From contig CAMLSX010000009.1 in the NCBI GenBank assembly GCA_946484175.1, positions 1 through 64,000 on the forward strand: 64,000 nucleotides of DNA. Reading direction: 5' to 3'. Position 1 is the stretch's first letter; each line of letters opens with the position of its first letter. Positions 24,231-33,760 of this stretch are shown one piece after another. This DNA is from an uncultured Clostridia bacterium (lineage in GTDB: Bacteria > Bacillota > Clostridia > Oscillospirales > Acutalibacteraceae). Under the pieces are notes generated by a model. The model was not told where the DNA came from. It did no database searches and was given only the letters and a program-made list of their open reading frames with translations. Made by a program: the position numbers and the translations under genes.

Positions 24231-27200
24231 ATGAAGAGTTTTGAAGAATTATTTGAAAAACAAATCGATTGTGCTTCTTTGCCGGAATCTGTGAAAAGGG
24301 GAGAGGTGCGCTCTATTCAGGTGGAGTTCGAACGGCGTTTTTTGGAAATTGCCGTATTTTTCCCGGAGCCGGTTGACTATGAAACCCTGTTCCGTGCCGA
24401 AAAGCTGCTGGAATCTTCTCCTTTGCAGGTAGGACATGCGGTAATTCGTCCTCGCTTTCCAGAAAAGAGCTTCTCGGCAGATTACTTTCCCAGCCTGGCG
24501 GCAGAATTAAAGCGCCGTGATGCCAGTATCAATGGCAGTTTTCAGGGAGCTACTGCCCGTTTGCAGGAGCATACCTTTTTGGTTTCCCTTTCACACGGTG
24601 GTCATGAGTTATTGCTGGCTCGTAAATTGGATAAAGCCCTCTCCAGCCTGATTCAGGAAGAATTCGGCCTTTCACTGGATGTGAAATTTGAGGGAAAGCT
24701 CTCGCTTGAACCGGAAGACGCAGTACATATCGAGGCTATTAAAAAGGAAGAAGAAACCCGCCGCAGGGAATCTGTTGTGGAGGAAGTACAGCAATACGAA
24801 TCCATGATGAACGAGCGTCCCGGTAAGTCTCAAAAACCTCGTAAGCCCAAAACTGTCAGCGTCCGTACAGAAGAAAACCTGTATCCGTCTATCCTTCCGG
24901 AAACGGCTAAGGATATTCTGGGAAGAATAGGCAAAGCTCAGCCGATCCCCATTGAGCGGGTTACACCGGACATTGGAAGCACCTGCATCTGGGGCGAAAT
25001 TTTCGAGCTGGAAAGCAAGGAAACCCGGGACAAAAGCCGGAAAATCTATTCTATCAGTATCACCGACTATACCAGCTCTATTACCCTGAAAATCATCCAG
25101 GATGCCAAACAGTGCAAGATGTTGGATACCCTGAAAAAAGGCATGTCCGTGCTGGCAAGAGGACAGGTAGAGTACGACAAATACGACCATGAAGATGTGA
25201 TGCGTCCACGGAGCCTGGCAACCGTGGAACAGATGAAGGTAGTAGACGACGCGGAGGAAAAGCGGGTCGAGCTGCATCTGCATACCAATATGTCCAGCAT
25301 GGACGGTATGACCCCTGCCGGAGATTTAATCAAACGGGCGTTTAAGTGGGGGCATAAGGCCATCGCCATCACCGATCACGGCGTGGCGCAGGCATTTCCC
25401 GACGCCATGAACGCGGTGGAAGCCATCCGCAAGGACGGCGGCGAAATGAAGGTCATTTACGGCGTGGAATCTTACTTCGTCAACGACATGGTGCCCGCTG
25501 TTGCCGGAAAAACGGAAATGCCGCTGGATGGGGAGTATATCGTTTTCGATATCGAGACCACTGGTCTCAGCGCCGGAAACGATCGCATGACGGAAATTGG
25601 CGCCGTTCGCATGAAAAACGGCGAAATTCTCGACAGCTTTGATACCTTTGTCAATCCCGAGCGTCCCATTCCGCCGAAAATCACCGAGTTGACTGGCATC
25701 AATGATGACATGGTCAAAGATGCCCCCAGCGAAAAAGAAGCGCTGGAAGCCTTCTATGCATTCTGCGGGGAGAATAACCCGGTACTGGTGGCTCATAATG
25801 CGGGGTTTGATACCTCCTTTATGCGGGCAGCAGCAGCACGCTGCGGCACGGACTTTCCCTTTGTCTATATCGATACCGTGCCCATGTGCCGCTCCATGCT
25901 GAAAGGTATCAAAAATTGCAAACTGGATACTGTGGCCAATTACCTAAAGCTGCCGCCCTTCAATCATCACCGTGCCTGTGATGATGCGGCAGTACTGGCA
26001 CAGATTTTGCAGCAGCTGCTCATTCGCCTGAAAGAGGATACCAGCGCCAAAAAGGTGATGGATATCAACACTTCTCTGGCTGGCGGCGACCCGAAAAAGC
26101 TGCCCACCTATCACCAGATTATTTTGGTTAAGAATAAAGCGGGCCTGCGGAACTTGTATAAACTTATCTCCTACGCCCATCTGGACTACTTTTATAAGCG
26201 TCCACGTATCCCTAAGAGTGTGCTGGTAGAGAACCGGGAAGGCCTGATTCTGGGCAGCGCTTGTGAAGCGGGCGAGCTGTTCCGGGCGATTCTTCGTCAC
26301 GAGCCTTGGGAAAAGCTGTGTGAAATTGCTTCTTTTTATGATTATCTGGAAATCCAGCCTTTGGGCAACAATGCCTTCATGCTTCGCAACGGCACTGCTT
26401 CCAGCGAAGAGGATTTGAAGGAATTCAACCGCACCATTATCCGGCTGGGTGAGGAATTGAATAAGCCCGTTGTCGCTACTGGTGACGTTCACTTTATGGA
26501 TCCGAAAGATGCCCGGTATCGGGAAATCCTCATGGCTGGACAGGGCTTCAGCGATGCATCCGAGCAGGCGCCTTTGTACCTGCGCACCACCGCCGAAATG
26601 CTGGAAGAATTCCGCTATCTGGGCGAAGAAAAAGCCTATGAAGTGGTGGTCGCCAACCCCAACAAAATCGCCGACAGTATCGATATTGTGCGCCCCATTC
26701 CCGAAGGTGTGTTCCCGCCCTTCATTGACGGCGCAGAAGAGCAGCTGAACTCCATCTGCTGGGAGCGGGCAAAAGAAAAATACGGTGATCCTCTACCGGA
26801 AATCGTAGAAAAGCGATTGAAGCGAGAGCTGGACTCCATTAACAAACACGGCTTCTCTGTGCTGTACATGACCGCTCAAAAGCTGGTGGCGGACTCCGAG
26901 GCCCACGGCTATCTGGTAGGCTCCCGTGGTTCTGTTGGTTCCTCCTTTGTGGCCAGCATGTCCGGTATTTCCGAGGTAAACCCGCTGGAACCCCACTATA
27001 TTTGCCCCAACTGTAAAAACAGCGAATTTATCACCGACGGCAGCTATGGTTCCGGTTTCGACCTGCCCCCGAAAAAGTGCCCCAAGTGCGGCGCCGACTA
27101 CAACCGGGACGGCCATACCATTCCCTTTGAAACCTTCTTGGGCTTTGACGGTGACAAGACCCCCGATATTGACTTGAACTTCTCCGGCGAATACCAGTCC

Positions 27201-28595
27201 AGCGCCCACCGCTACACGGAAACCCTGTTCGGAAAGGACAACGTGTTCAAGGCCGGTACCATCGCCACCGTGGCGGATAAGACGGCATTAGGCTTTGTGA
27301 AAAAGTATGCGGAAGAGAAGGGCATTCCCCTGCGCCGTGCGGAAGAGCAGCGGCTGGCCATCGGCTGTACGGGCATCAAGCGCACTACCGGCCAGCATCC
27401 CGGCGGCATGGTGGTTGTGCCCAAGGGTCATGACGTGTACGAGTTCTGCCCGGTGCAGCACCCGGCCAACGATCAGAAATCCGACAACATCACCACCCAC
27501 TTCGACTTCCATTCCATCCACGACACCATTTGTAAGCTGGATGAGCTGGGACACGATGTGCCCACCATTTATCACTATCTGGAAGAGTACACCGGCATCC
27601 CCGTCATGAATGTTTCCATGAGTGACCCGGACGTCATGTCCCTGTTCCACTCCACCAAGGCTTTGGGGGTCAAGCCGGAAGACATCGATTCTGTCACCGG
27701 CACCTTCTCCCTGCCGGAGCTGGGCACGCCCTTTGTGCGCCAGATGCTGGTGGATTCCAAGCCGAAAACCTTTTCTGACCTGCTGCAGGTTTCCGGCCTT
27801 TCCCACGGTACGGACGTGTGGCTGGGCAATGCACAGGACCTGATTAAAAACGGTACCTGCACCATTTCCGAGGTGATCGGTACCCGTGACAGCATCATGA
27901 CCTATCTGATGCTGAAAGGGCTGGAGCCGAAAATGGCCTTTAAGATCATGGAAATTGTCCGTAAGGGCAAAGCGACCAAGCTCCTCACCGACGAGCATAA
28001 GCAGGCCATGAAGGATCACAACGTGCCCGACTGGTATATTGACTCCTGTATGAAAATCAAGTACATGTTCCCAAAAGCCCACGCTGCCGCTTATATGATC
28101 GCAGCACTGCGTCTGGGTTGGTACAAGGTTCACAGACCGGTGGAGTACTATGCGGCCTATTTCTCAGTCCGCGGCGAAGATTTTGAGGGGGCAGTGGTCA
28201 CAAAAGGCCGTGCCGCTGTTCGCCAGCGCATGAATGAAATCAACATGAAGGGAAAAGAGGCTTCCGCAAAGGAAGAAGCCGCCTATTCCACCTATCAGAT
28301 TGTCAATGAAATGCTGGCTCGTGGTATTAAAGTACTCCCTGTTGATTTGTACAAGTCCGCCGCCAACAAGTATCTGGTGGAGGACGGCAAAATCCGCCTG
28401 CCCTTCTCGTCTCTGTCCGGTGTGGGCGAATCCGCTGCTATCAGCCTGGAAGAAGCCAGAGCCAGTGGTGGACCTTATATTTCCATTGACGACTTGCAGG
28501 CTCGCGCCAAGGTAACAAAAGCCGTGGTGGAGACGCTGAAAGAAGCAGGGGCTTTGGCCGGTCTGCCGGAGAGCAGCCAGATGACCTTGTTTTGA
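24231..28595 (+). CDS. polC: DNA polymerase III alpha subunit, Gram-positive PolC type
   Basis: PolC is the leading-strand replicase of Firmicutes. The 1454-residue protein shows the full order: N-terminal region, an OB-fold (about 230-340), PHP domain first half starting at VELHLHTNMSSMDGM (about 347), an inserted DEDDh proofreading exonuclease (VFDIETTGLSAGND near 438, HNAGFDTSFM, HHRACDDA), PHP second half, a zinc segment CPNCKN...CPKCG (about 924), and the polymerase core with DTPDIDLNFSGEYQ (near 978). ATG at 24231 is the best start; ATG 24219 and GTG 24210 are in frame. It follows ispG after a GC-rich inverted repeat. Confidence 0.97.
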   Translation: MKSFEELFEKQIDCASLPESVKRGEVRSIQVEFERRFLEIAVFFPEPVDYETLFRAEKLLESSPLQVGHAVIRPRFPEKSFSADYFPSLAAELKRRDASINGSFQGATARLQEHTFLVSLSHGGHELLLARKLDKALSSLIQEEFGLSLDVKFEGKLSLEPEDAVHIEAIKKEEETRRRESVVEEVQQYESMMNERPGKSQKPRKPKTVSVRTEENLYPSILPETAKDILGRIGKAQPIPIERVTPDIGSTCIWGEIFELESKETRDKSRKIYSISITDYTSSITLKIIQDAKQCKMLDTLKKGMSVLARGQVEYDKYDHEDVMRPRSLATVEQMKVVDDAEEKRVELHLHTNMSSMDGMTPAGDLIKRAFKWGHKAIAITDHGVAQAFPDAMNAVEAIRKDGGEMKVIYGVESYFVNDMVPAVAGKTEMPLDGEYIVFDIETTGLSAGNDRMTEIGAVRMKNGEILDSFDTFVNPERPIPPKITELTGINDDMVKDAPSEKEALEAFYAFCGENNPVLVAHNAGFDTSFMRAAAARCGTDFPFVYIDTVPMCRSMLKGIKNCKLDTVANYLKLPPFNHHRACDDAAVLAQILQQLLIRLKEDTSAKKVMDINTSLAGGDPKKLPTYHQIILVKNKAGLRNLYKLISYAHLDYFYKRPRIPKSVLVENREGLILGSACEAGELFRAILRHEPWEKLCEIASFYDYLEIQPLGNNAFMLRNGTASSEEDLKEFNRTIIRLGEELNKPVVATGDVHFMDPKDARYREILMAGQGFSDASEQAPLYLRTTAEMLEEFRYLGEEKAYEVVVANPNKIADSIDIVRPIPEGVFPPFIDGAEEQLNSICWERAKEKYGDPLPEIVEKRLKRELDSINKHGFSVLYMTAQKLVADSEAHGYLVGSRGSVGSSFVASMSGISEVNPLEPHYICPNCKNSEFITDGSYGSGFDLPPKKCPKCGADYNRDGHTIPFETFLGFDGDKTPDIDLNFSGEYQSSAHRYTETLFGKDNVFKAGTIATVADKTALGFVKKYAEEKGIPLRRAEEQRLAIGCTGIKRTTGQHPGGMVVVPKGHDVYEFCPVQHPANDQKSDNITTHFDFHSIHDTICKLDELGHDVPTIYHYLEEYTGIPVMNVSMSDPDVMSLFHSTKALGVKPEDIDSVTGTFSLPELGTPFVRQMLVDSKPKTFSDLLQVSGLSHGTDVWLGNAQDLIKNGTCTISEVIGTRDSIMTYLMLKGLEPKMAFKIMEIVRKGKATKLLTDEHKQAMKDHNVPDWYIDSCMKIKYMFPKAHAAAYMIAALRLGWYKVHRPVEYYAAYFSVRGEDFEGAVVTKGRAAVRQRMNEINMKGKEASAKEEAAYSTYQIVNEMLARGIKVLPVDLYKSAANKYLVEDGKIRLPFSSLSGVGESAAISLEEARASGGPYISIDDLQARAKVTKAVVETLKEAGALAGLPESSQMTLF

Positions 28596-28607
28596 GAGAA
28601 AAAGGGA

Positions 28608-28636
28608 TTGACAGAAAAGCAGCATCGTGATATCAT
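28608..28636 (+). promoter_or_regulatory. Strong promoter of the main his operon
   Basis: Perfect TTGACA, 17-nt spacer and TATCAT directly after polC. The resulting leader of about 95 nt is too short for a T-box and contains only the palindromic element at 28669-28696. Confidence 0.85.
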
Positions 28637-28668
28637 AGTAGCACGCTAAAGCAAGACAGCATGATTTG

Positions 28669-28696
28669 TGTAGGGGCGCATCTGTGTGTGCGCCCC
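28669..28696 (+). repeat. Short palindromic element in the his leader
   Basis: TGTAGGGGCGCA is followed eight bases later by TGCGCCCC, an 8-bp stem. The 10-mer TGTAGGGGCG recurs in reverse orientation at 32621-32630, so both are probably copies of a dispersed palindromic family. Confidence 0.6.
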
Positions 28697-28737
28697 GAAA
28701 CCAGTGGATATTTCCCGATTGAGGAAGGGTGTCACCA

Positions 28738-29943
28738 ATGAAACTCTATAATAAAATTACCCCCGAAGGCACACGGGATCTTCTCTTTGAGGAATGTGCC
28801 GCCCGCCGTCTGGCGGAAAGCCGTCTGAAACAGGTCTTTGTGTCCCACGGCTATCAGGAGGCGGTTACCCCGGGCATCGAATTTTACGATGTGTTTGAGC
28901 CGGCCCGCTCCGGCATTCCCCAGGAAATCATGATCAAAATGAGCGACCAGAAAGGGCGGCTGATGGTGCTCCGTCCGGATACCACCACCCCCATAGCCCG
29001 GCTGGCCGCCACCCGTTTGCAGAATATGGAGCGTCCCATGCGTTTCTATTATAATCAGCCCATCTACCGCAGCAATCCCGGTCTCACCGGCCGCAGCAAC
29101 GAAACAGTGGAGTCCGGCGTGGAGCTGCTGGGCGTTGGCGGAAAGCGGGCTGACGTGGAGGCCATCGCCATGGCGGCAGAGGCCATGGAAAGCTGCCTGC
29201 CCGGTTTCCGTATGGAAATCGGCCACGCAGGATTTTTCCGGGCGCTGGCGGCTGAGCTTCCCATCAGCGAGGAAGAGCGGGAGGAAATCCGCAGCACCAT
29301 CGAGTCCAAAAACTACGCGGCTCTGAATACCATTCTGGAAAAGCTGCCGGACAGTCCGGCCGTGCGGGCCATGGCAAAGCTGCCCCGTCTTTTTGGCGGC
29401 AAAGAGGTGTTCGAGGAAGCCTTTGCCCTGTGCAGCAGCCCCGAAGCGGTGGAAACCCTCCGCTATTTGCAGGAGCTGTATGAATCCTTGTCCGGTCTGG
29501 GTCTTGGCAGCCGCATGATGGTGGATTTGGGACTGGTGCAGCGCAATGACTACTATACCGGCGTGGTGTTCAGCGCCTATGTGGAAGAGTGGGGCGACGC
29601 AGTGCTGCTGGGCGGACGGTATGATAACCTGCTGGCCCGGTTTGATTCCCCCATGCCCGCCGTGGGATTTTCCGTCATCGTGGATGCCGTGGCACAGGCT
29701 ATGATGAAGCGGGGACAGGGAGCAGAAGTGAAAAAGCCCGATGTGTTGATTTTTGCCGAAGAAGGCATGGAACTGGCAGGCATCCAGTATGCCCAGAGGC
29801 TTTCCAAAGAGGAAGGACTGATTTGTGAAAACGCCCTGTGCGGCACACTGGAAGAAGCCAAAACATTGGCCGGGAAAAAAGGCATTGTCCGGGTGGATCT
29901 TGTCGGGAAAACGGAAATCGTGAAAGGGGGCGAGTGCCAGTGA
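28738..29943 (+). CDS. hisZ: ATP phosphoribosyltransferase regulatory subunit
   Basis: HisZ is a catalytically dead histidyl-tRNA synthetase paralogue that activates short-form HisG. The 401-residue protein has class II synthetase motifs (TPEGTRDLLFEE, VTPGIEFYDVF, LRPDTTTPIARLAAT, YYNQPIYRS) and the HisRS-like YYTGVVFSAYVEEWG. ATG at 28738 follows GAGGAAGGG. The position immediately before a short hisG (four-base overlap) is what separates it from a true HisRS, as does the lack of a full anticodon domain. The C-terminal part resembles a small binding domain. Confidence 0.92.
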   Translation: MKLYNKITPEGTRDLLFEECAARRLAESRLKQVFVSHGYQEAVTPGIEFYDVFEPARSGIPQEIMIKMSDQKGRLMVLRPDTTTPIARLAATRLQNMERPMRFYYNQPIYRSNPGLTGRSNETVESGVELLGVGGKRADVEAIAMAAEAMESCLPGFRMEIGHAGFFRALAAELPISEEEREEIRSTIESKNYAALNTILEKLPDSPAVRAMAKLPRLFGGKEVFEEAFALCSSPEAVETLRYLQELYESLSGLGLGSRMMVDLGLVQRNDYYTGVVFSAYVEEWGDAVLLGGRYDNLLARFDSPMPAVGFSVIVDAVAQAMMKRGQGAEVKKPDVLIFAEEGMELAGIQYAQRLSKEEGLICENALCGTLEEAKTLAGKKGIVRVDLVGKTEIVKGGECQ

Positions 29944-30575
29944 AACCGCTTCGCATTGCATTGACCAAGGGACGTTTGGAAAAGGATACTGTGGCCCTGT
30001 TTGAAAAGTTGGGCATGGACTGCACCGCCGTTCACAATAAAGGCCGTCAGCTGATTTTGCCCATTGGCGACGGCAGCATCGAAGTGGTGCTGGCCAAGGC
30101 TGCCGATGTGATTACCTATGTAGAGCACGGCGTGTGTGATTTGGGCGTGGTGGGCAAGGATACCATCATGGAAAACGGCAGCCGGTTCTATGAGGTGCTG
30201 GATTTGGGCTTCGGCAGATGCCGTTTTGCCCTGGCCGGGCCCAAAGGCAAGGATTTTTATGAGGGCTTTTCCGAAAAAACGGTGGCCTCCAAATATCCCA
30301 ACGTAACCCGTGCCTTTTTTGAAAGCAAGGCCATGGACGTTCGGGTCATCAAAATCGAGGGCTCTGTGGAGCTTGCGCCCCTGCTGGGGCTTTCTGATGC
30401 CATCGTGGACATTGTGGAGACAGGCTCCACTTTGAAGGAAAATGGGCTGGAAGTGAAGGAGACGGTAGCGGATATTTCCGCCCGGCTGATTGTGAACACG
30501 GCCAGCATGAAGCTGCGCAAGCAGGAAATTGAGTCTCTTTCCGCCAAGATGGAAGAGGCCATCAGAAAGGAATGA
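29940..30575 (+). CDS. hisG: ATP phosphoribosyltransferase, short form
   Basis: HisG condenses ATP and PRPP in the first histidine step. At 211 residues it is the short form without the C-terminal regulatory domain and therefore needs HisZ, which is encoded just upstream. Motifs include IALTKGRLEKDTVALF, GVCDLGVVGKDT, and the PRPP loop LSDAIVDIVETGSTLKENGL. The start is GTG at 29940, overlapping the hisZ stop by four bases, with AAAGGGGG upstream. Confidence 0.95.
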   Translation: MKPLRIALTKGRLEKDTVALFEKLGMDCTAVHNKGRQLILPIGDGSIEVVLAKAADVITYVEHGVCDLGVVGKDTIMENGSRFYEVLDLGFGRCRFALAGPKGKDFYEGFSEKTVASKYPNVTRAFFESKAMDVRVIKIEGSVELAPLLGLSDAIVDIVETGSTLKENGLEVKETVADISARLIVNTASMKLRKQEIESLSAKMEEAIRKE

Positions 30576-31279
30576 AGTCCGTGGCTGACGGGTGTGTTTC
30601 CCCGGAGTTTTTGTCCGACAATATGATGGGCCCCAACTCCATGACCATTGTGCAGGAGCTTTTGCAGGGGCAGAAGCTGACACCCGGAATGCGTGTGCTG
30701 GATTTGGGATGCGGCCGGGGGTTGACCTCTGTCTATCTGGCCAAAACCTATGGCGTGCAGGTCTTTGCCGCTGACCTCTGGATTTCGGCAACGGAAAATT
30801 ACCAGCGGTTTCGCAGTCTGGGGCTCGAAAATCAGATTATTCCCATCCATGCAGATGCAATGGCACTTCCATTTGCAGAGGGTTATTTTGATGCGATTGT
30901 CAGTGTGGATTCCTACCATTATTTCGGAAATAATGATACATTTGCGAAAGAATTTCTGCTGCCGCTGCTGAAAAAAGACGGCTTGGCAGCGCTGGCCTTT
31001 CCGGGAATGAAATTTGAAGTGCTGGGGAATGTTCCCGCGGAAATGGCGCCGTTTTGGGAAGAAGAAGCGCTGCAAATGTGGCATTCCATGGATTGGTGGA
31101 GGCCAAAACTGGAGCCGGGCTTGTCCGGTTTCCGAATCTGGGAAATGAACTGTTTCCATCAGGCGTGGGCAGACTGGCTCGCAACGGAGAATCCCTATGC
31201 AGTGGAAGATCGGGCCATGATGCAGGCAGACAATGGACGATATATGAATCTTGTGGCAATAACAGGCCGCAAAAAGTAA
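30572..31279 (+). CDS. Class I SAM-dependent methyltransferase inside the his operon
   Basis: This 235-residue Rossmann-fold methyltransferase has motif I VLDLGCGRGLTSVYLA, an acidic motif II (VFAADLW), motif IV around FDAIVSVDSYHYFG, and KKDGLAALAFPGM. The substrate is unknown; the N-terminal FLSDNMMGPNSMTIVQELL is common to a broad small-molecule methyltransferase group. The ATG overlaps the hisG stop by four bases (ATGA), so it is translationally coupled to hisG, and hisD follows after 24 bases. It is not a histidine biosynthetic enzyme. The aromatic-rich C-terminal half (MWHSMDWWRP) may form the acceptor site. Confidence 0.85.
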   Translation: MKSVADGCVSPEFLSDNMMGPNSMTIVQELLQGQKLTPGMRVLDLGCGRGLTSVYLAKTYGVQVFAADLWISATENYQRFRSLGLENQIIPIHADAMALPFAEGYFDAIVSVDSYHYFGNNDTFAKEFLLPLLKKDGLAALAFPGMKFEVLGNVPAEMAPFWEEEALQMWHSMDWWRPKLEPGLSGFRIWEMNCFHQAWADWLATENPYAVEDRAMMQADNGRYMNLVAITGRKK

Positions 31280-31303
31280 ACAGCCAAGAAAAGGGGTATT
31301 GAT

Positions 31304-32596
31304 ATGATTCAGACTGTAACCGGCAGCGCGGAAGTCTGCCGTGGATTTATTGAAAAGCTGAAAGAGCGCATCGGGGAAAACGACCGTAAGGTGGACGGCA
31401 TTGTGGCCGAAATCATCGAAACCGTGCGGAAAAACGGCGATGCTGCGGTGCGCGCCTATACGGAAAAGTTTGACGGCAAAGCTCCGGAAAAGACGGAGAT
31501 TTCCAAAGAAGAGCTGAAAGAGCTGGCTTCCCAGTGTGACCCCCAGTTCCTTTCCGCGCTGGAAAAAGCCGCCGCCAATATCCGGGACTTCCACCAGCGG
31601 CAAAAGCAGCAGAGCTGGCTTACCACTCAGAAAAACGGCGTGATGATGGGTCAGCGGGTGCGCGGCCTGCATCGTGTGGGTATCTATGTGCCCGGCGGCA
31701 CGGCAGCTTATCCGTCCTCTGTGCTGATGAATGCCATCCCCGCCAAAATCGCCGAGGTGGGGGAGATCATCATGGTGACGCCTCCTGCCAAAAACGGCAA
31801 GCCCAACCCGGACATTATGGCAGCCGCGCTGGTGGCCGGTGTTGATCGGGTGTTCCTCATGGGCGGCGCACAGGCAGTGGCAGCGCTGGCCTTTGGCACC
31901 GAAACGGTTCCCAAGGTGGACAAGATTGTGGGCCCGGGCAATATCTTTGTGGCCACGGCGAAAAAGCAGCTGTACGGCACGGTAGATATCGACATGATTG
32001 CAGGCCCCAGCGAGATTCTGATTGTGGCTGACGAAACGGCAAAGCCCGCTTATCTGGCGGCAGATCTCATGTCCCAGGCAGAGCACGACCGCATGGCTTC
32101 CTCCATCCTCATCACTACCAGCGAAAAGCTGGCAGTGGAAACGGTAAAGGAGCTGGAAAAGCAAATGGCTACCCTGTCCCGGAAGGACATTATCGATGAA
32201 GCCCTCACGAATTTTGGCGCGATTATTGTTTGCGAAACCATGGACGAAGCGGTGGAGTTTGCAAACGACCTGGCTCCGGAGCATCTGGAAGTCTGCTGTG
32301 AGAACCCCATGGAGTATGTGGGGCGGATGGACAACGCCGGCTCGGTGTTTTTGGGCAACTATTCCCCCGAACCGCTGGGCGACTACTTTGCAGGCCCGAA
32401 CCATGTGCTCCCCACCAGCGGCACTGCGCGGTTTTTCTCGCCTCTGTCGGTGGACAGCTTTGTGAAGAAATCCAGCTTTATCTATTACACCAAACCGGCA
32501 CTGAAAGAAGCGGCAGAGGACATTATCTGTCTGGCCGAAACTGAGGGATTGACTGCACACGCCAATTCCATTCAGGTGCGGAAAAAAGATTTTTAA
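31304..32596 (+). CDS. hisD: Histidinol dehydrogenase
   Basis: HisD oxidises L-histidinol to histidine in two NAD+-dependent steps. The 430-residue protein has the family stretches [20 protein letters not shown], the [15 protein letters not shown] region, [15 protein letters not shown] with zinc ligands, [12 protein letters not shown] with the catalytic Glu-His pair, and [18 protein letters not shown]. It lies between the methyltransferase and hisC. Start ATG at 31304 follows AAAAGGGG. Confidence 0.97.
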   Translation: MIQTVTGSAEVCRGFIEKLKERIGENDRKVDGIVAEIIETVRKNGDAAVRAYTEKFDGKAPEKTEISKEELKELASQCDPQFLSALEKAAANIRDFHQRQKQQSWLTTQKNGVMMGQRVRGLHRVGIYVPGGTAAYPSSVLMNAIPAKIAEVGEIIMVTPPAKNGKPNPDIMAAALVAGVDRVFLMGGAQAVAALAFGTETVPKVDKIVGPGNIFVATAKKQLYGTVDIDMIAGPSEILIVADETAKPAYLAADLMSQAEHDRMASSILITTSEKLAVETVKELEKQMATLSRKDIIDEALTNFGAIIVCETMDEAVEFANDLAPEHLEVCCENPMEYVGRMDNAGSVFLGNYSPEPLGDYFAGPNHVLPTSGTARFFSPLSVDSFVKKSSFIYYTKPALKEAAEDIICLAETEGLTAHANSIQVRKKDF

Positions 32597-32606
32597 AAAG
32601 GTCAGC

Positions 32607-32630
32607 GGGCGGTTGATAACCGCCCCTACA
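32607..32630 (-). repeat. Short palindromic element between hisD and hisC
   Basis: GGGCGGTT and AACCGCCC form an 8-bp stem with a 3-nt loop, followed by CTACA. On the minus strand it begins TGTAGGGGCG, the same 10-mer as at 28669-28678. Confidence 0.6.
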
Positions 32631-32693
32631 GGATGTGGCTATTTTGCAGAGCCTGTTTGATACGTATTATTACAGCAGAAACGAGGGAAAACC

Positions 32694-33746
32694 ATGTACC
32701 AGCTCAACGAGAAAATTCGCAATCTAAAGCCCTATGACCCCATTTCCGGGGAATATGCCGTCCGGCTGGATGCCAATGAGTCGTTTTTTGGCCTGCCGGA
32801 GGATCTTCGGCAGGAATTTGCTCATATTGCGTCGGAGCTGGTTCTGAACCGATACCCCGACCCCCTTGCCGCTGAGGTGTGCAAAGCCTTTGCCGACTAC
32901 TATCAGGTTCCCGTGGAGAACGTTACCGCCGGTAACGGCTCAGATGAACTCATTTCCATTATCTGCAATTCCTTTCTGGAAAAGGGCGACGCTTTCCTGA
33001 CGCTGGAGCCCGATTTCTCCATGTACCGCTTTTATGGCGTCATTGCGGAAGGCGTGCCCGTTACCCTGCAAAAGCCGGAAAATCTGCGGATTGACGTGGA
33101 GGAAGTCATCAAAGTGTGCCGGGAAAAGGACATCAAGCTGCTGATTTTCTCCAATCCCTGTAACCCCACTTCGCTGGGGCTGGGCCGGGAAGAAGTGCGG
33201 CGGCTCCTCACTTCCGTTGATACCTTAGTGGTGCTGGATGAGGCCTATATGGACTTCTGGGATCAGAGCCTGCTGCCGGAGTTTAACCGGTATGATAACC
33301 TGCTGATTCTCCGCACCTGTTCCAAGGCTTTTGGCGGTGCTGCCCTGCGTCTGGGGTTTGCGGTGGGTGCACTGCCGCTGACCAACGCACTGAAAGCGGT
33401 GAAGTCTCCCTACAACCTGAATTCCTTCACCCAGGCAGCCGGAGCGGCACTTCTTCGCCGGAAAGAGGAATCCAAAGCCGCGCTGGACGAAATCCTCCTT
33501 TCCAAAAAAGAGCTGCTGGATGGCGTGAAGGCGCTGGCGGAAAGGTTTCCCGGCGAAATAGAAGTCTTTGAGAGCGACACCAATTTTGTGTTTATCCGCA
33601 CCGGCAAGTATGCGGAGATTTTCCAGTATATGCTGGAAAAAGGCATTGCCATTCGAAAGTTTGCCGGTTATTTGCGAATTACTGCTGGAACTCGAGAGGA
33701 AAATCGAGCAGTACTGGATGTGCTAAAAGAATTTTTCATCAGATAA
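32694..33746 (+). CDS. hisC: Histidinol-phosphate aminotransferase
   Basis: HisC is the PLP aminotransferase converting imidazole acetol phosphate to histidinol phosphate. The 350-residue class I/II aminotransferase has VRLDANESFFGLP at the start, AGNGSDELI, SNPCNPTSLGLG, VLDEAYMDF and the PLP lysine in RTCSKAFGGAALRLGF. It lies 97 bases after hisD with the palindromic element between them, and 14 bases before hisB. The histidinol-phosphate phosphatase acting next is not in the window. Confidence 0.95.
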   Translation: MYQLNEKIRNLKPYDPISGEYAVRLDANESFFGLPEDLRQEFAHIASELVLNRYPDPLAAEVCKAFADYYQVPVENVTAGNGSDELISIICNSFLEKGDAFLTLEPDFSMYRFYGVIAEGVPVTLQKPENLRIDVEEVIKVCREKDIKLLIFSNPCNPTSLGLGREEVRRLLTSVDTLVVLDEAYMDFWDQSLLPEFNRYDNLLILRTCSKAFGGAALRLGFAVGALPLTNALKAVKSPYNLNSFTQAAGAALLRRKEESKAALDEILLSKKELLDGVKALAERFPGEIEVFESDTNFVFIRTGKYAEIFQYMLEKGIAIRKFAGYLRITAGTREENRAVLDVLKEFFIR

Positions 33747-33760
33747 AAGGAGGGAGCAGC

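Noticed and set aside
28637..28737. T-box leader for the his operon
   Set aside because: The leader is about 95 nt, and no T-box sequence or antiterminator pair is visible.
28738..29943. Histidyl-tRNA synthetase instead of HisZ
   Set aside because: The gene overlaps a short-form hisG, and the protein lacks a full anticodon-binding domain; both point to HisZ.
30257..32560. A 767-codon open frame on the minus strand
   Set aside because: It lies opposite hisG, the methyltransferase and hisD. The product is rich in His, Gln, Gly and Phe without any family motif, as expected from the reverse complement of GC-biased genes. It is a shadow.
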